NCBI RefSeq assembly: GCF_003261175.1 | Contig: NZ_QLNP01000062.1 | Location: forward strand, 186,001-250,000 | DNA from: Arthrobacter globiformis | Lineage (GTDB): Bacteria > Actinomycetota > Actinomycetes > Actinomycetales > Micrococcaceae | Length of the DNA: 64,000 nucleotides | Direction of reading: 5' to 3' | Part shown: one piece after another, positions 16,067 through 24,962 of the stretch | Position numbering within the stretch: position 1 is the first letter of the stretch | How the letters are laid out: every line of letters begins with the position of its first letter | Position numbers and translations under genes: made by a program | The notes under the pieces: generated by a model | Databases searched by the model: none | What the model saw: the letters and a program-made list of their open reading frames with translations, nothing else | Told to the model about the DNA's origin: nothing

Positions 16067-16960
16067 TCACCCCGCGGTCTTGCATAGCTCCTCGGCGGTG
16101 ACGCCTTCCACCACGGTCGCGTCGAAGCCCCACTTGGTGAGGATCGTGGCGAACTCCGGGGTTTTCTTGAAGGCGGCAAGCTCCTTGTTGTAGGCCTCGT
16201 GGAACGCGGCGTCGGCGTTGCGGAACGCGGCGCCGGAGCCGGTGCGCGGGGCGTCGTCCACCGGCTTGCTGATGTCGAAGCTGGCATCGTCCTTCGCCAG
16301 GGCCTGCAGCGACAGGGTGGGCAGCATGAAGGCGTCGGCCCGGTTCGCCTTGAGCGCCTCAAGGCCACTGCGGCCGTCGTTGATCTTCACCTGCTGGGAC
16401 GCCGGGACATTGGCGGACTGGAGCACGCCCTCCTCGAAGCCGCCAGGCAGCACGGCGATCCGCAGGGACTTGTCTGCCAGGACGTTGGCCACGGTGGTGA
16501 TGCCCTTCGGGTTGCCCTTGGGGGTTGCGAAGGACTCCGTGGAAACGATGACCGGCTCCGAATAGAGGACCTGCCCGCAGCGGGACTGCTTCATGAACAG
16601 GCCGGCCGCGATGACGTCCCAGCGGTTGGCGTTGAGGCCGGGAATCATTGATTCATAGGGCGTGACGATTCCCTGCACGTCGTCGATACCCAGGCGTTTA
16701 CAGACGGCGCGCAGCACGTCAGGCTCGCAGCCGGTGACGTTGCCGTCGGCACTGACCTGAGTGTACGGCGGTTCATTGGCGATGCCGACGCGGAGGAATC
16801 CCTGGGACTTCGCTGTCTCCAGGAGGTTGCTCGCGGCGCCCGAGGCGGGTCCGCCGACGGCCACGCTGGAACAGCCCGTGGCCCACCCTGCCACTGTGGC
16901 CCCGAGGACCGCGACACCCGCGCCGCGCAGGACGTTCCGCCGTGAAATGTTGCCGGTCAT
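16067..16960 (-). CDS. extracellular solute-binding lipoprotein of the importer (EhuB-like)
   Basis: Family 3 periplasmic-binding-type protein, 297 residues, tethered outside the membrane. The N-terminus has a twin-arginine-like run SRRNVLRG and a lipobox ending ATGC near residue 30. The mature part begins GFLRVGIANEPPYTQV and continues through SMIPGLNANRWDVIAAGLFMKQSRC and ATPKGNPKG, ending VEGVTAEELCKTAG. These segments resemble the ectoine/hydroxyectoine binding protein EhuB more than glutamine- or histidine-binding proteins. The start is ATG 16960, with GGAG five bases upstream. A leftward promoter TTGACA-17-TAGGTT begins inside operator O7, about 90 bp upstream. Ligand specificity needs binding data. 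Confidence 0.9.
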   Translation of the reverse strand: MTGNISRRNVLRGAGVAVLGATVAGWATGCSSVAVGGPASGAASNLLETAKSQGFLRVGIANEPPYTQVSADGNVTGCEPDVLRAVCKRLGIDDVQGIVTPYESMIPGLNANRWDVIAAGLFMKQSRCGQVLYSEPVIVSTESFATPKGNPKGITTVANVLADKSLRIAVLPGGFEEGVLQSANVPASQQVKINDGRSGLEALKANRADAFMLPTLSLQALAKDDASFDISKPVDDAPRTGSGAAFRNADAAFHEAYNKELAAFKKTPEFATILTKWGFDATVVEGVTAEELCKTAG

Positions 16961-17051
16961 ATGTACTCCATTCACCCGGGCTCGCCGGGGTTAATGAGAT
17001 GTGTCAGGTCGATGTGACCCGTGTTACACAAACCTAGGATTGGGCAGTACG

Positions 17052-17063
17052 ATTGTCAACAAT
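17052..17063. promoter_or_regulatory. operator O7, ATTGTCAACAAT, ABC importer promoter
   Basis: Identical to O1 and O4. Leftward it carries -35 TTGACA, spaced exactly 17 nt from -10 TAGGTT, giving the best promoter in the cluster. It also lies upstream of the small rightward gene at 17158. Confidence 0.78.
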
Positions 17064-17157
17064 AGGAATGTAAAATCCGATTTACCGTCATTTCACTTTT
17101 AGCCGCAAGCGGCCGACGGCAACCGCCCCTGCCCCGTCAACTTCGAGGAAGAAGCAC

Positions 17158-17475
17158 ATGAAGAAGCGCATCCAGCTCCATCACACAGCCGGCACGGCGG
17201 CGGGCGGCTCCGCGGGTTTCGGCGGCTGCCCACCTGCCAGCGATTCCCCCAGCCCCAGGACCGGCGACCATTGCCCGGCCAATGGATGGTGGGCCCCGCT
17301 CACTGACGGAGCAGCCGTTCACTACATCACGGAGGGAAGCATCATGCCTACCGTCGGCGGAAACCCCAGCAGATGGAAGCTCGTTGTCCGCCATCTCCAT
17401 CGGGAGCAGATGCCCAGCTACGAATTTCCGCCGGCCGGATTCGCCCTGGACAGCATCGATCTGGACACCATCTAA
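17158..17475 (+). CDS. small protein with CPxxGWW motif, function unknown
   Basis: A 105-residue frame starting at ATG 17158 after GAGGAAGAAGCAC. The core reads GDHCPANGWWAPL, then YITEGSIMPTVGGNPSRWKLV. Short CPxxGWW...F/I..G..MP modules occur in many bacterial small proteins, but I cannot name a family with certainty. A second in-frame ATG (17344) also has a strong site (GGAGGGAAGC), so a 43-residue product is possible. It is divergent from the importer and shares the O7 region. It has no signal peptide and its function is unknown. Confidence 0.5.
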   Translation: MKKRIQLHHTAGTAAGGSAGFGGCPPASDSPSPRTGDHCPANGWWAPLTDGAAVHYITEGSIMPTVGGNPSRWKLVVRHLHREQMPSYEFPPAGFALDSIDLDTI

Positions 17476-17556
17476 GGCGTGGCCCCGCGGAGCTAACCCC
17501 TCGGCACACGCAGGACAGGCGTAGCATTTCCTCACGGAGATCGATGGGAGCTACCA

Positions 17557-17862
17557 ATGATCGTGGTTCGATTCCTGGTCAGGTGCCAGCCCGGCAAAGC
17601 CGACGAAGTCATGGCTGTGCTTCGGGACGTTGTCCGGCCCAGCCGGGCCCTGGACGGCGTGGTCAGCTTCGACATCGGCCGCGACGTGACCGATCCCGAC
17701 GTCTTCATAGCCACGGAAGTGTTCGAGGACCGGGCTGCCCTCGACCGGCAGGAGTCCCTTCCTGAAGTGGCCAGGGCGCTCGAGATTTTCGAAGGCTCAT
17801 TAGCAGCCGAGCCCGAGGAGACGATCTTTCATGTCTACTCGACGGAGCCCGTGGAAGGCTGA
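17557..17862 (+). CDS. antibiotic biosynthesis monooxygenase (ABM) domain protein
   Basis: A 101-residue single-domain ABM/YgiN-like protein: [49 protein letters not shown]. These ferredoxin-fold dimers act as cofactor-free quinol monooxygenases or as sensors. The start ATG is preceded by GGGAG. Its 3' end overlaps the convergent large membrane-protein gene by 28 nt. Confidence 0.82.
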   Translation: MIVVRFLVRCQPGKADEVMAVLRDVVRPSRALDGVVSFDIGRDVTDPDVFIATEVFEDRAALDRQESLPEVARALEIFEGSLAAEPEETIFHVYSTEPVEG

Positions 17863-20291
17863 ACGGCGGGCGTCTCCGGGGGCGTCTTCTTCAGCTGGCG
17901 CAACCACTCCTTCAGCGGCGCGGCGTCCGGGGCTATGAGAACCCGCTCCTCAATGGTGTTCCGCAGCCTTTTAACGAAGGACTCGTCAACACTCGTCGTG
18001 TCCGCATATGGAATTTCTTCTGGACGTTCAATGCCGTACTGCAGAAGCGCCCCAATCACTTCCACCCGGAACTTCTGCGCCGACTTTGTCGCTTCCCAGG
18101 ACGGTACTGCCTCGGCTCGGCGGACAAAGGTTGCCAGCCGAGACAGGCGCTTGATCACCAACGGGTTTACTTGGAGGTAGGCGCTGATGTCGCTCTGTCC
18201 CACCTCATGTGCGTACAGGTCGCGTGGTCTTGCTATCCCTGCTTTGCGCAGCTGCTTTTCGTAAGGCTCGAACGCCTCCAGCTTCCAGAAGTCCTGCCGC
18301 GGAGTCACCCCGAGGAATTGCAGGAAATCAGGGTTCTTCCGCAAAACTGCGAGCTCCGGGTCCTTCCTGGCCCAAGCCGTTAGCCCTGGATCCCTAAGTG
18401 CATACCTGAGGCGACCTTTCACCTCCTCCACAGCTGCTTCGCCCCTTCTCCTCGCTATGCTGCACGCCGCGTTGTAGGCGGTTCTGGGTGCAATGGAGGC
18501 GAGCGCTGCAGTGTGCAGGTCACTGTGCTGAACGGCCTTCTCAGGTGAGGTCTCATCGAGGTCCCGGTATGCGAGCGCCGCATCCAGACGCATCGCGTAC
18601 GCCCAGGGACCAGGCACATTAAGACGCCGGGATGGCTCAAGTTTTCGCACCAGATTCCCAGCAATTTCCCGTCCGGGCCGCTGCAACTGCAGAAAGGCGG
18701 AAGAGTCGGGAGGCAGGTTCAGCACCATGCTGAGGAACGTCAGTTCAATGCGATACAGCAGCGGCGTGTAGCCGGCTGCAGATTTTGCTCGGCGGTCGAT
18801 GTCATTCCTGATTTCATTGGCCATTCCTAGCAGCCAGTCCGCGTAGGTCTTGATGGTCTCCTTATCGGTACTTTCCCGGAACAATGCGTGTTGCAGAGCC
18901 ACCTCGGCGAGCATATTTCCCGCGTCATGGTCGACAGCGGCACCCAGCAGTCTCTTTGCCCTTTCGTCTGCCATGGTGGTGTCGGTAGTGGCTACGTAAT
19001 GGAGTCCGAGGCTCCGCCAATCTGTGGCCCCGCATAGACCGTCAAACCCGTGATGCTTCTTTGCCAGCGTCACGAGGATGTACGCTGCCGCCATCTTGTG
19101 CAGCTCCAACTCGGCAGCGCTATTTGTCGTCGTCGGCGTCGTTGCCTTGGCATCCGTGCCGGGCTTTTTACTCTGCCCGTCGGCCAGCTGTAGCTCATTT
19201 CTGTCAATCGTGACCGCGCCAACACTCGCTCCGTTTCGCGCCATGGATACGGTCATCGAGTCTTCATTGGATGAGGACACCACCACCCGCCAAGGCGTGA
19301 CGCCGAATATGGAGACCACGAGCTTCTGAACTGCAGCCAGTACCTTGTTGGTAAAAGAGACGGGCATGGCGTTATCGGCCAGCGCCGTCACGTCCGCCCC
19401 TTCCGGAACTTCCAGTCCCCGGGGAGCATCGGCGCCAAGCTCATGCAGGAGGGCACCGATCTGGGAGACATCGACCTTGCTGGTTTCGCCCTTCGTGTCG
19501 CGCACATCCAGCGTCAGGCGCAGCCGGCTGCTCAAGTAAACGGCCAAGACAACAGAGCCGAGAAAGGCCAACAGCGCACCCGCCGCCATCTGCCCGAAGG
19601 ACTTCCCTTCGATGGCATTTGCATTCCACTCAGGCGCCAGCACGATCAAACAGGAACCGAACAGAATGAACGCCAGCCCGGTAAGTGCCAAAAGGGCCCG
19701 GTCCGCCGGACTTTTCCTCGCCCCGGCTATTTTAGGCAGCAGGACCAGCAGCCTCCCTAGCACCAGGAACCCAGCGACGAGGCCCAGCAACGCGAGTCCA
19801 GCCTTCGAAAGGGGCGATATCCACTCGGCGTTGAATCGGTCCCAGTTGGCGCCGGCCTTCTCGGCCGGGTTCTGCGGTGGGGCCGCTGGCGCGGGCTGCG
19901 CTGCCGCGCGGACGGCCGCAAGCCGCTCCTGCTCGCAGGCCGTCGTCGCAGGCAGAGCGGGGCTCCGCCCCTGGCCGCGGACTTTTTCGATCAGGGCCAA
20001 GGCGTCCGCAGATTTGCCTGCCTTAGTCAGACCAGCGGCTTGGGCACACAAAGGGCCAAGATCTTCTGCGGGTGTAGGCGTGGGCACCGGACTCGGAGTG
20101 GTTTGTGCGCCGACAGTTGCGCCCACTGCCGCGGCCGGCACGGTTCCAGCCACCGTCAGGCAAATCATGACCAAAGCCAGCAGGACACCAGGAACCGGGG
20201 CCCCGGCGTTGAAGGACCGGTGTCGCTCCGATTTAGATATTGAATTTGTCTCGGGTGCCGAAACAGACGCCTTCGAAAGTTCCCTGCCCAT
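17835..20291 (-). CDS. large multi-segment membrane protein of unknown function
   Basis: About 818 residues from ATG 20291; an in-frame GTG at 20321 would add ten, and neither has a good ribosome site. It has a hydrophobic segment near residue 35-55 (signal anchor or cleavable signal), then a Pro/Thr-rich stretch. Three further membrane segments lie near residues 160-265. A long soluble C-terminal part follows. Near residues 700-750 the sequence ([19 protein letters not shown], then [19 protein letters not shown]) recalls the helix-hairpin-helix layout of DUF4332-type domains, which is only a resemblance. A TPR-like helical region may lie before it. I do not recognise a family. Codon use is somewhat less GC-biased than its neighbours. 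Confidence 0.75.
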   Translation of the reverse strand: MGRELSKASVSAPETNSISKSERHRSFNAGAPVPGVLLALVMICLTVAGTVPAAAVGATVGAQTTPSPVPTPTPAEDLGPLCAQAAGLTKAGKSADALALIEKVRGQGRSPALPATTACEQERLAAVRAAAQPAPAAPPQNPAEKAGANWDRFNAEWISPLSKAGLALLGLVAGFLVLGRLLVLLPKIAGARKSPADRALLALTGLAFILFGSCLIVLAPEWNANAIEGKSFGQMAAGALLAFLGSVVLAVYLSSRLRLTLDVRDTKGETSKVDVSQIGALLHELGADAPRGLEVPEGADVTALADNAMPVSFTNKVLAAVQKLVVSIFGVTPWRVVVSSSNEDSMTVSMARNGASVGAVTIDRNELQLADGQSKKPGTDAKATTPTTTNSAAELELHKMAAAYILVTLAKKHHGFDGLCGATDWRSLGLHYVATTDTTMADERAKRLLGAAVDHDAGNMLAEVALQHALFRESTDKETIKTYADWLLGMANEIRNDIDRRAKSAAGYTPLLYRIELTFLSMVLNLPPDSSAFLQLQRPGREIAGNLVRKLEPSRRLNVPGPWAYAMRLDAALAYRDLDETSPEKAVQHSDLHTAALASIAPRTAYNAACSIARRRGEAAVEEVKGRLRYALRDPGLTAWARKDPELAVLRKNPDFLQFLGVTPRQDFWKLEAFEPYEKQLRKAGIARPRDLYAHEVGQSDISAYLQVNPLVIKRLSRLATFVRRAEAVPSWEATKSAQKFRVEVIGALLQYGIERPEEIPYADTTSVDESFVKRLRNTIEERVLIAPDAAPLKEWLRQLKKTPPETPAVQPSTGSVE

Positions 20292-20388
20292 GTATGTCGC
20301 CAGCCTTCGCGGCCTACACACTCATTGCGCGGCTCGCACGGTTATTCTGCGCTCAGCAGGGCCAAAGGGAAAGACGGCAATACAATGT

Positions 20389-20457
20389 AGGGCTTCCACT
20401 GAGTGGTTTCGACAAGCTCAACCAGCGGGCCCCTCTTCTCGACGCGCTCAACCACCG
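20389..20457. repeat. interspersed intergenic repeat, CGACAAGCTCAACCA type
   Basis: Contains GGTTTCGACAAGCTCAACCA and a diverged inverted/tandem partner CGACGCGCTCAACCACCGG. Related stretches occur at 44505-44560 and 45507-45560. All three lie between genes. Confidence 0.6.
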
Positions 20458-20466
20458 GACGCAAAA

Positions 20467-20507
20467 GGCCCCGCGGACCAGGCACGAGTGCCGGGTCCTG
20501 CGGGGCC
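20467..20507 (-). terminator. terminator after TM2-domain gene
   Basis: GGCCCCGCGGACC pairs with GGTCCTGCGGGGCC with an inner GGCAC/GTGCC stem. On the minus strand it is followed by TTTTGCG, 15 bases beyond the stop at 20523. Confidence 0.8.
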
Positions 20508-20522
20508 CTCAGTTGCGGAACG

Positions 20523-21605
20523 CTACTTCGCCGCGATGGTCCAGTCGCCGTCGGAGTTGACCTGGACGAAGCCGGGGGTGAGCTTCACGGTGCCGCTGTA
20601 GTCGCCGATCTTGTTGACGGGCAGCTCGGGAACCTCGCTGCCGAAGCCCTGCACCACGAAGCTGCCTTCACCCTTGTTGGTCACCGCAGCCTTGTCGCTG
20701 AACGCATCCCAGTAGATAACCATGTCGCCGTGACCGCTCACTTTGTCCGTTGAGGTGGGAACGCTGTCGATGTCCTCGATCTTCAGTGTCCACGCGGAGT
20801 TGGCGCTGATAGCCAACTCGGTGGTGGCGGCGGTGCTGGTGTCCACGAGGTGCGACCCTGCGTACGGGCCGACGGCGTTGACCAGGAGCATCTCATGTCC
20901 GTTCGTTTCCAGGACCGTGTTGCCGCTGCAGGCCTTGCACGTGAACGTCACCACAGCGGGGACGCCCTTGAGGTCCACGGTCTTGACGGCGTTGCCGGTG
21001 CCCTTCAGCGTCTGCGCCCCCAGGCGGGGACGGTCTTCGCCTGCAGCTGCTTCCCCGCTGGCCGCCGGATCCGCCGAGGGATCCGAGGCGGGGCTCTCCG
21101 TCGTGACAGGAGCGGCGGTGACGATTGGCGGAGTGGTGGCCTGCCGGACAAGAGCGGCGGCGGCCATCCCGATGAACACGCCAACCACCAGGTTGACCAC
21201 CAAAAAGACAATCGTGACCACAACAGCCAGCTTCTTGAGCTGCGCATACCCTGCCAGCGGCCGGCCGTTCTTGTCCGTCTGCTTCCCGGCCAGCGTAATG
21301 ACCAGGTCCACCAGCGCCCACCAGCCCAGTCCGCCCAGCGTCAGCAGCTTGGCGATGCCCGTGCCGGTCTTGCCGAGATAGAACCGGTCCACGCCCAGTA
21401 CGCCCAGGAGCAGCGAGAAAAGCCAGGTGACCAGGAAGGACTTCTGCGGTTCCGCCCCAGGCTGCCCCGGGAAGGACCCGTACTGCCCCGGATACGCCTG
21501 CCCCGCGTTCTGCCCGTCCAACAACTGCCCGTTCGCATACTGCGGCGCCCCGTAGGTGGTGTAGTCGGAGGGCGGCGGTGGCATGGTTGGGCCGGGGTGG
21601 CTCAT
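20523..21605 (-). CDS. TM2 domain-containing protein
   Basis: A 360-residue membrane protein. Residues 1-55 are Pro/Gln/Tyr-rich and cytoplasmic. The TM2 domain follows (FLVTWLFSLLLGVLGVDRFYLGKTGTGIAKLLTLGGLGWWALVDLV in two helices around the DRFYLG turn). A third hydrophobic helix lies near residues 127-152, then a Ser/Ala/Glu-rich linker and a C-terminal beta-rich domain with a CKAC pair. The function of actinobacterial TM2 proteins is not known. ATG 21605 follows AAAGGAC. A strong terminator follows the stop. Confidence 0.85.
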   Translation of the reverse strand: MSHPGPTMPPPPSDYTTYGAPQYANGQLLDGQNAGQAYPGQYGSFPGQPGAEPQKSFLVTWLFSLLLGVLGVDRFYLGKTGTGIAKLLTLGGLGWWALVDLVITLAGKQTDKNGRPLAGYAQLKKLAVVVTIVFLVVNLVVGVFIGMAAAALVRQATTPPIVTAAPVTTESPASDPSADPAASGEAAAGEDRPRLGAQTLKGTGNAVKTVDLKGVPAVVTFTCKACSGNTVLETNGHEMLLVNAVGPYAGSHLVDTSTAATTELAISANSAWTLKIEDIDSVPTSTDKVSGHGDMVIYWDAFSDKAAVTNKGEGSFVVQGFGSEVPELPVNKIGDYSGTVKLTPGFVQVNSDGDWTIAAK

Positions 21606-22015
21606 TGCGGTCCTTTCAGGGCAGGCGACGGCAGGGGTCGCCGAGGTGGCGGAGTGAGGAAGAAGGGTGGGCAGTGCTGAAGGGGGTGGTGCAGTAGGGT
21701 GGGTCGAGCGGAATCCACCTGGAACAGGAACGCCGCGTGAGCGCGACCTGTGGTGGATAACACGTGGCTGGACGGCGGGCAGGCGGCTCGGATAGCCCGT
21801 TTTGCTTAAGGCTTTATGGCTTGCACATCTGCTGCTGTCCCCCAGGTTGACGCTTCGGCGTCACCGCCCCCTGAAGGGATGATACAGGGCTTCGGGTTGG
21901 CACACGGGGAGGCCGCGGCGCGTCCCGGACGACGCGCCGTGAGAGACGCAAGACGACGGCGCGCGTCGCCCGCCGTCGTCGTACTTCTTGTCTGTTTCGG
22001 GTCGCTAACCAGGCC
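21606..22015. other. 410-bp gap between two leftward genes
   Basis: No convincing coding frame. It should hold the promoter of the TM2 gene at its left end. Two GC-rich perfect hairpins lie near its right end: GGCGCGTC/GACGCGCC (21917-21938) and GACGACGGCG/CGCCGTCGTC (21952-21980). They follow the stop of the gene at 22016 and may terminate it, but lack T runs. Confidence 0.5.
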
Positions 22016-22432
22016 CTACTTTGGCACGGCTCCAATCTGCTGCATCAGGCTCATGGTGTCCGTCGATCCCCAGTGCTCGGCCACCTTGCCGTCCTGCACC
22101 CGGATGATGTCGATGCCCGAGAATTCCACCGAATTGCCGGTGGCCGGCACGCCCGCGAAGTCGCCCTGGTGCGTTCCCGTGAGGACGCTGTGGACTGCTT
22201 CCAGGTTGCCCTCGGCCAGAGCGGGTTCTGCCGTCTTGACCGCCAGATCCGGAAAGGCGGTCCGGATGGCGTTCACATAGAACTTCACGCCCTCCTTCCC
22301 CGGCGGCTGCCCCGGAAAGCCCTCCTCGTGATCGACGACGTCGTCCGCCACCAGCTCGTCGATGAGCGCCAGGTTTCCGCCGGTCAGCACCTCGTTGTAA
22401 AACCGCTTGATCAATCCTTGTCCGCCAGCCAT
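22016..22432 (-). CDS. SnoaL-like / ester cyclase family protein (NTF2-like fold)
   Basis: A 138-residue NTF2-fold protein: LIKRFYNEVLTGGNLALIDELVADDVVDHE, FYVNAIRTAFPDLAVKT, HQGDFAGVPATGNSVEFSGIDIIRVQDGKVAEHWGSTD. This is the usual SnoaL-like polyketide-cyclase/ester-cyclase signature. Many members have no known substrate. The start ATG 22432 has AAAGGAG six bases upstream, so the longer frame from 22501 is not used. Confidence 0.85.
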   Translation of the reverse strand: MAGGQGLIKRFYNEVLTGGNLALIDELVADDVVDHEEGFPGQPPGKEGVKFYVNAIRTAFPDLAVKTAEPALAEGNLEAVHSVLTGTHQGDFAGVPATGNSVEFSGIDIIRVQDGKVAEHWGSTDTMSLMQQIGAVPK

Positions 22433-22615
22433 CTCCGTCTCCTTTGAGCTTGTGGCCGTATTCGGCAGCTTGATCTTCCCACCGGCAGCTCGGCGCAACA
22501 ACGGTTAATTGCTTTCCGGATTCCGGCGCTCATCCGGGCGGTCCTTCCGGGCAGGAATGGTCCAAAATAGGCGTAGGGGACATGCCAGCAAGGTGCACGA
22601 TCGGAGGGGTTTGTC

Positions 22616-22936
22616 ATGGCCGGCTACTTTGAAATCATCGATGCTCCGGACGGCGGCTTCCGCGTCAGGCTTCTGGACGCGACCGGCGGCCTGGTGGCCG
22701 TTTCAGTGAACTACCCCACCAAAGAGGCTGCCGTGGCGGGGATTTCCTGGACCAGGGAAGTCGCCGGGACCGGCCTCATCCGCGACATGAGCCGCGGCGG
22801 GCATGGGGAACTCATCATCCCGAAGTCCAGGGCCGCCCACGCGACCGTGAGAATCCACTCCCATACGCGGTTCCCGGCCGCGGACCATGGGACTGCCGGC
22901 CGAGGGGCTGGGGTCCGAAGGGCCCGCTCGCTCTGA
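22616..22936 (+). CDS. DUF1508 (YegP-like) domain protein
   Basis: A 106-residue protein. The first ~55 residues (FEIIDAPDGGFRVRLLDATG, then KEAAVAGISWTREVA) fit the DUF1508/UPF0339 fold, a small alpha-beta repeat of unknown role. The C-terminal half is Arg/His-rich and looks unstructured. ATG 22616 follows GGAGGGG. Confidence 0.7.
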   Translation: MAGYFEIIDAPDGGFRVRLLDATGGLVAVSVNYPTKEAAVAGISWTREVAGTGLIRDMSRGGHGELIIPKSRAAHATVRIHSHTRFPAADHGTAGRGAGVRRARSL

Positions 22937-23092
22937 GGGATGACGGAAAGACGGGCCGCCCGGCGGTGTGGCGGGCCGGTCCGCTGATGCCGCTGTGCTG
23001 TTGAAGACATGACGCGGGGCGGACCTCGCACTAGGGTGGATTCCACGGCTGAAGACACCCGGCCTTGGAACGCCCTGTACGGAGCTGCCATC

Positions 23093-24895
23093 ATGACCGA
23101 AGCCCTCGCCGCCACAGCCGACACAGCCGGAAGACCCACCGCCGCCGCGGATGCCGCCACACCCGACCCAGCTGGCAACAGCACAGATCCCAACAGCAAT
23201 CCCGACGCCGGCCTCCGCCAACTCGCCGCCGACGCCTACGGGCTCCCCCAACTCCGCGACGGCCAGCTCGCGGGCATGCGCGCCCTCGTCCAGGGCCGCG
23301 ACGTCCTCGCCGTCATGCCCACCGGTTACGGCAAGTCGGCCATCTACCAGGTTGCCGCCCTGTTCATCCACGGCGGGCACCAAGCCAAGCACCCCGACGC
23401 CACCGCGGCCAACAGCGCAAGGCGCGGTCCCGCCGTCGTCGTTTCCCCGTTGATCGCCCTCCAGGAGGACCAGCTGGACGGCCTGCTGGAGGACCTGGGC
23501 GGGGCGTCCGCCGTCGCCATCAACTCCGGCCGGAAGGATTCGGAGGTGCAGGACGCGTGGGAGGCTGCCGAGCGCGGCGAGGCGGCATTCCTCTTCCTGG
23601 CCCCCGAGCAGCTGGCCAAGTCCGAGACCGTGGAGCGGCTGGCCGCCATGAACGTCTCGTTGTTCGTGGTGGACGAGGCCCACTGCGTCTCCTCCTGGGG
23701 GCACGACTTCCGCCCCGACTACCTGCGGCTGGGCGAGGTCCGCGCGCAACTCGGCAACCCGCCCGTCGCCGCGCTCACCGCCACCGCCTCTCCCCCGGTG
23801 CGTGACGAGATCCAGCAGCGCCTGCGCATGAAGGACCCGCTGGTGCTGGTCCACGGGTTCGACCGGCCCAACATCCGGCTCGACGTCGTCCGGCACCTCG
23901 AGGACCGGGACAAGCGGCGCGCCGTCGTCGAGCAGGTGGCCGACCTCAAGGGGCCCGGCCTGCTGTATGCCGCCACACGCAAGGACACTGAAACCTACGC
24001 GGCGGAACTCACCGAACGCGGGCTGCGTGCCGCGGCGTACCACGCCGGCCGGAAGCAGAGCGAGCGTGACCAGGTCCACGAGCAGTTCCTCGACGACCAA
24101 CTCGACGTCGTGGTGGCCACCACCGCATTCGGCATGGGCATCGACAAGCCCAACGTCCGCTTCGTGATCCACGCCGACATCCCCGAGTCCCTCGACGCCT
24201 ACTACCAGGAAATCGGCCGCTCCGGCCGCGACGGGCAGCCCGCCTCCGCCGTCCTGCACTACCGGCCCGAGGACCTGGGCCTGCGCAAGTTCTTCGGCAC
24301 CCACAAGCCGGACGAGGACGCCCTGCTCGGTGTCCTCACCGCCCTGCGCGCCGCCGACGGCCCGGTCACCCAGAAGGCGCTCGCCGAGCAGACCGGCATC
24401 CCGTCGCGGCGCCTGACCGGCCTGCTCAACGAACTGCAGGAGACCCGCTCCGTGAAGGCCCTCAAACGGGGCATCCGGCTGGACACCGACGCCAAGCTGC
24501 CCAAGGTGGTGGAACACGCCGTCGAACTCGCAGAAGCACGCCAGCGCGTGGACCGGTCCCGGATCGAGATGGCGCGCGGCTACGCGGAGACGGACGCCTG
24601 CCGCCGCCAATTCCTGCTGGGCTACTTCGGCGAGGACCTGCCCGAACCCTGCGGCAACTGCGACAACTGCGCCGACGGCTCCGCCTATGAAGAGGATTAC
24701 GACGACGGCGCCGCGGCCGCCGCGGGCGGCGAAGCCTTCCCCCTCCAGGCATCCGTGGTGCACAAGGAGTGGGGCGCGGGCATCGTAATGCGGCACGAGG
24801 AGGACGTGATCACCGTGCTCTTCGAGCAGGAGGGCTACAAGACGCTCTCCCGCCAGGCCGTGACGGAGGGGAAGCTGCTGACGCTGGCGGACTGA
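23093..24895 (+). CDS. recQ: RecQ-family ATP-dependent DNA helicase
   Basis: SF2 3'-5' DNA helicase, 600 residues. The start is ATG 23093 after GGAGCTGCCATC; upstream in-frame starts lack a site. After a ~45-residue Ala/Thr/Pro-rich leader come motif 0/I (RDGQLAGMRAL, MPTGYGKSAIYQ), motif II DEAHC in VVDEAHCVSSWGHDFRPDY, motif III ALTATAS and motif VI QEIGRSGRDGQP. The zinc-binding cysteines follow (CRRQFLLGYFGE...CGNCDNC, near residues 503-525). A short acidic linker leads to a C-terminal ~50-residue beta domain (VVHKEWGAGIVMRHEEDVITVLF) in place of a classical RQC/HRDC pair. It is a shorter RecQ than the E. coli type. Confidence 0.95.
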   Translation: MTEALAATADTAGRPTAAADAATPDPAGNSTDPNSNPDAGLRQLAADAYGLPQLRDGQLAGMRALVQGRDVLAVMPTGYGKSAIYQVAALFIHGGHQAKHPDATAANSARRGPAVVVSPLIALQEDQLDGLLEDLGGASAVAINSGRKDSEVQDAWEAAERGEAAFLFLAPEQLAKSETVERLAAMNVSLFVVDEAHCVSSWGHDFRPDYLRLGEVRAQLGNPPVAALTATASPPVRDEIQQRLRMKDPLVLVHGFDRPNIRLDVVRHLEDRDKRRAVVEQVADLKGPGLLYAATRKDTETYAAELTERGLRAAAYHAGRKQSERDQVHEQFLDDQLDVVVATTAFGMGIDKPNVRFVIHADIPESLDAYYQEIGRSGRDGQPASAVLHYRPEDLGLRKFFGTHKPDEDALLGVLTALRAADGPVTQKALAEQTGIPSRRLTGLLNELQETRSVKALKRGIRLDTDAKLPKVVEHAVELAEARQRVDRSRIEMARGYAETDACRRQFLLGYFGEDLPEPCGNCDNCADGSAYEEDYDDGAAAAAGGEAFPLQASVVHKEWGAGIVMRHEEDVITVLFEQEGYKTLSRQAVTEGKLLTLAD

Positions 24896-24926
24896 CGCCG
24901 TCGTTCTTGGGAGAACCCGCGGACCG

Positions 24927-24956
24927 TTGACATGTGACCAAATGGTCACCTATTCT
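24927..24956 (+). promoter_or_regulatory. promoter with autoregulatory palindrome for ArsR-SRPBCC gene
   Basis: The -35 is TTGACA (24927-24932) and the -10 is TATTCT (24951-24956), with an 18-bp spacer. A perfect palindrome GTGACC-AAAT-GGTCAC (24934-24949) fills the spacer. The GTG start lies six bases after the -10. A repressor on the palindrome would block RNA polymerase directly. Confidence 0.8.
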
Positions 24957-24962
24957 GACGGT

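Noticed and set aside
22703-24949. 748-codon open frame on the - strand opposite recQ
   Set aside because: A compositional shadow of recQ; the + strand holds all the helicase motifs.
24927-24962. TTG 24927 as start of the ArsR-SRPBCC gene
   Set aside because: It coincides with the -35 hexamer and precedes the -10, so it cannot be on the transcript from this promoter.
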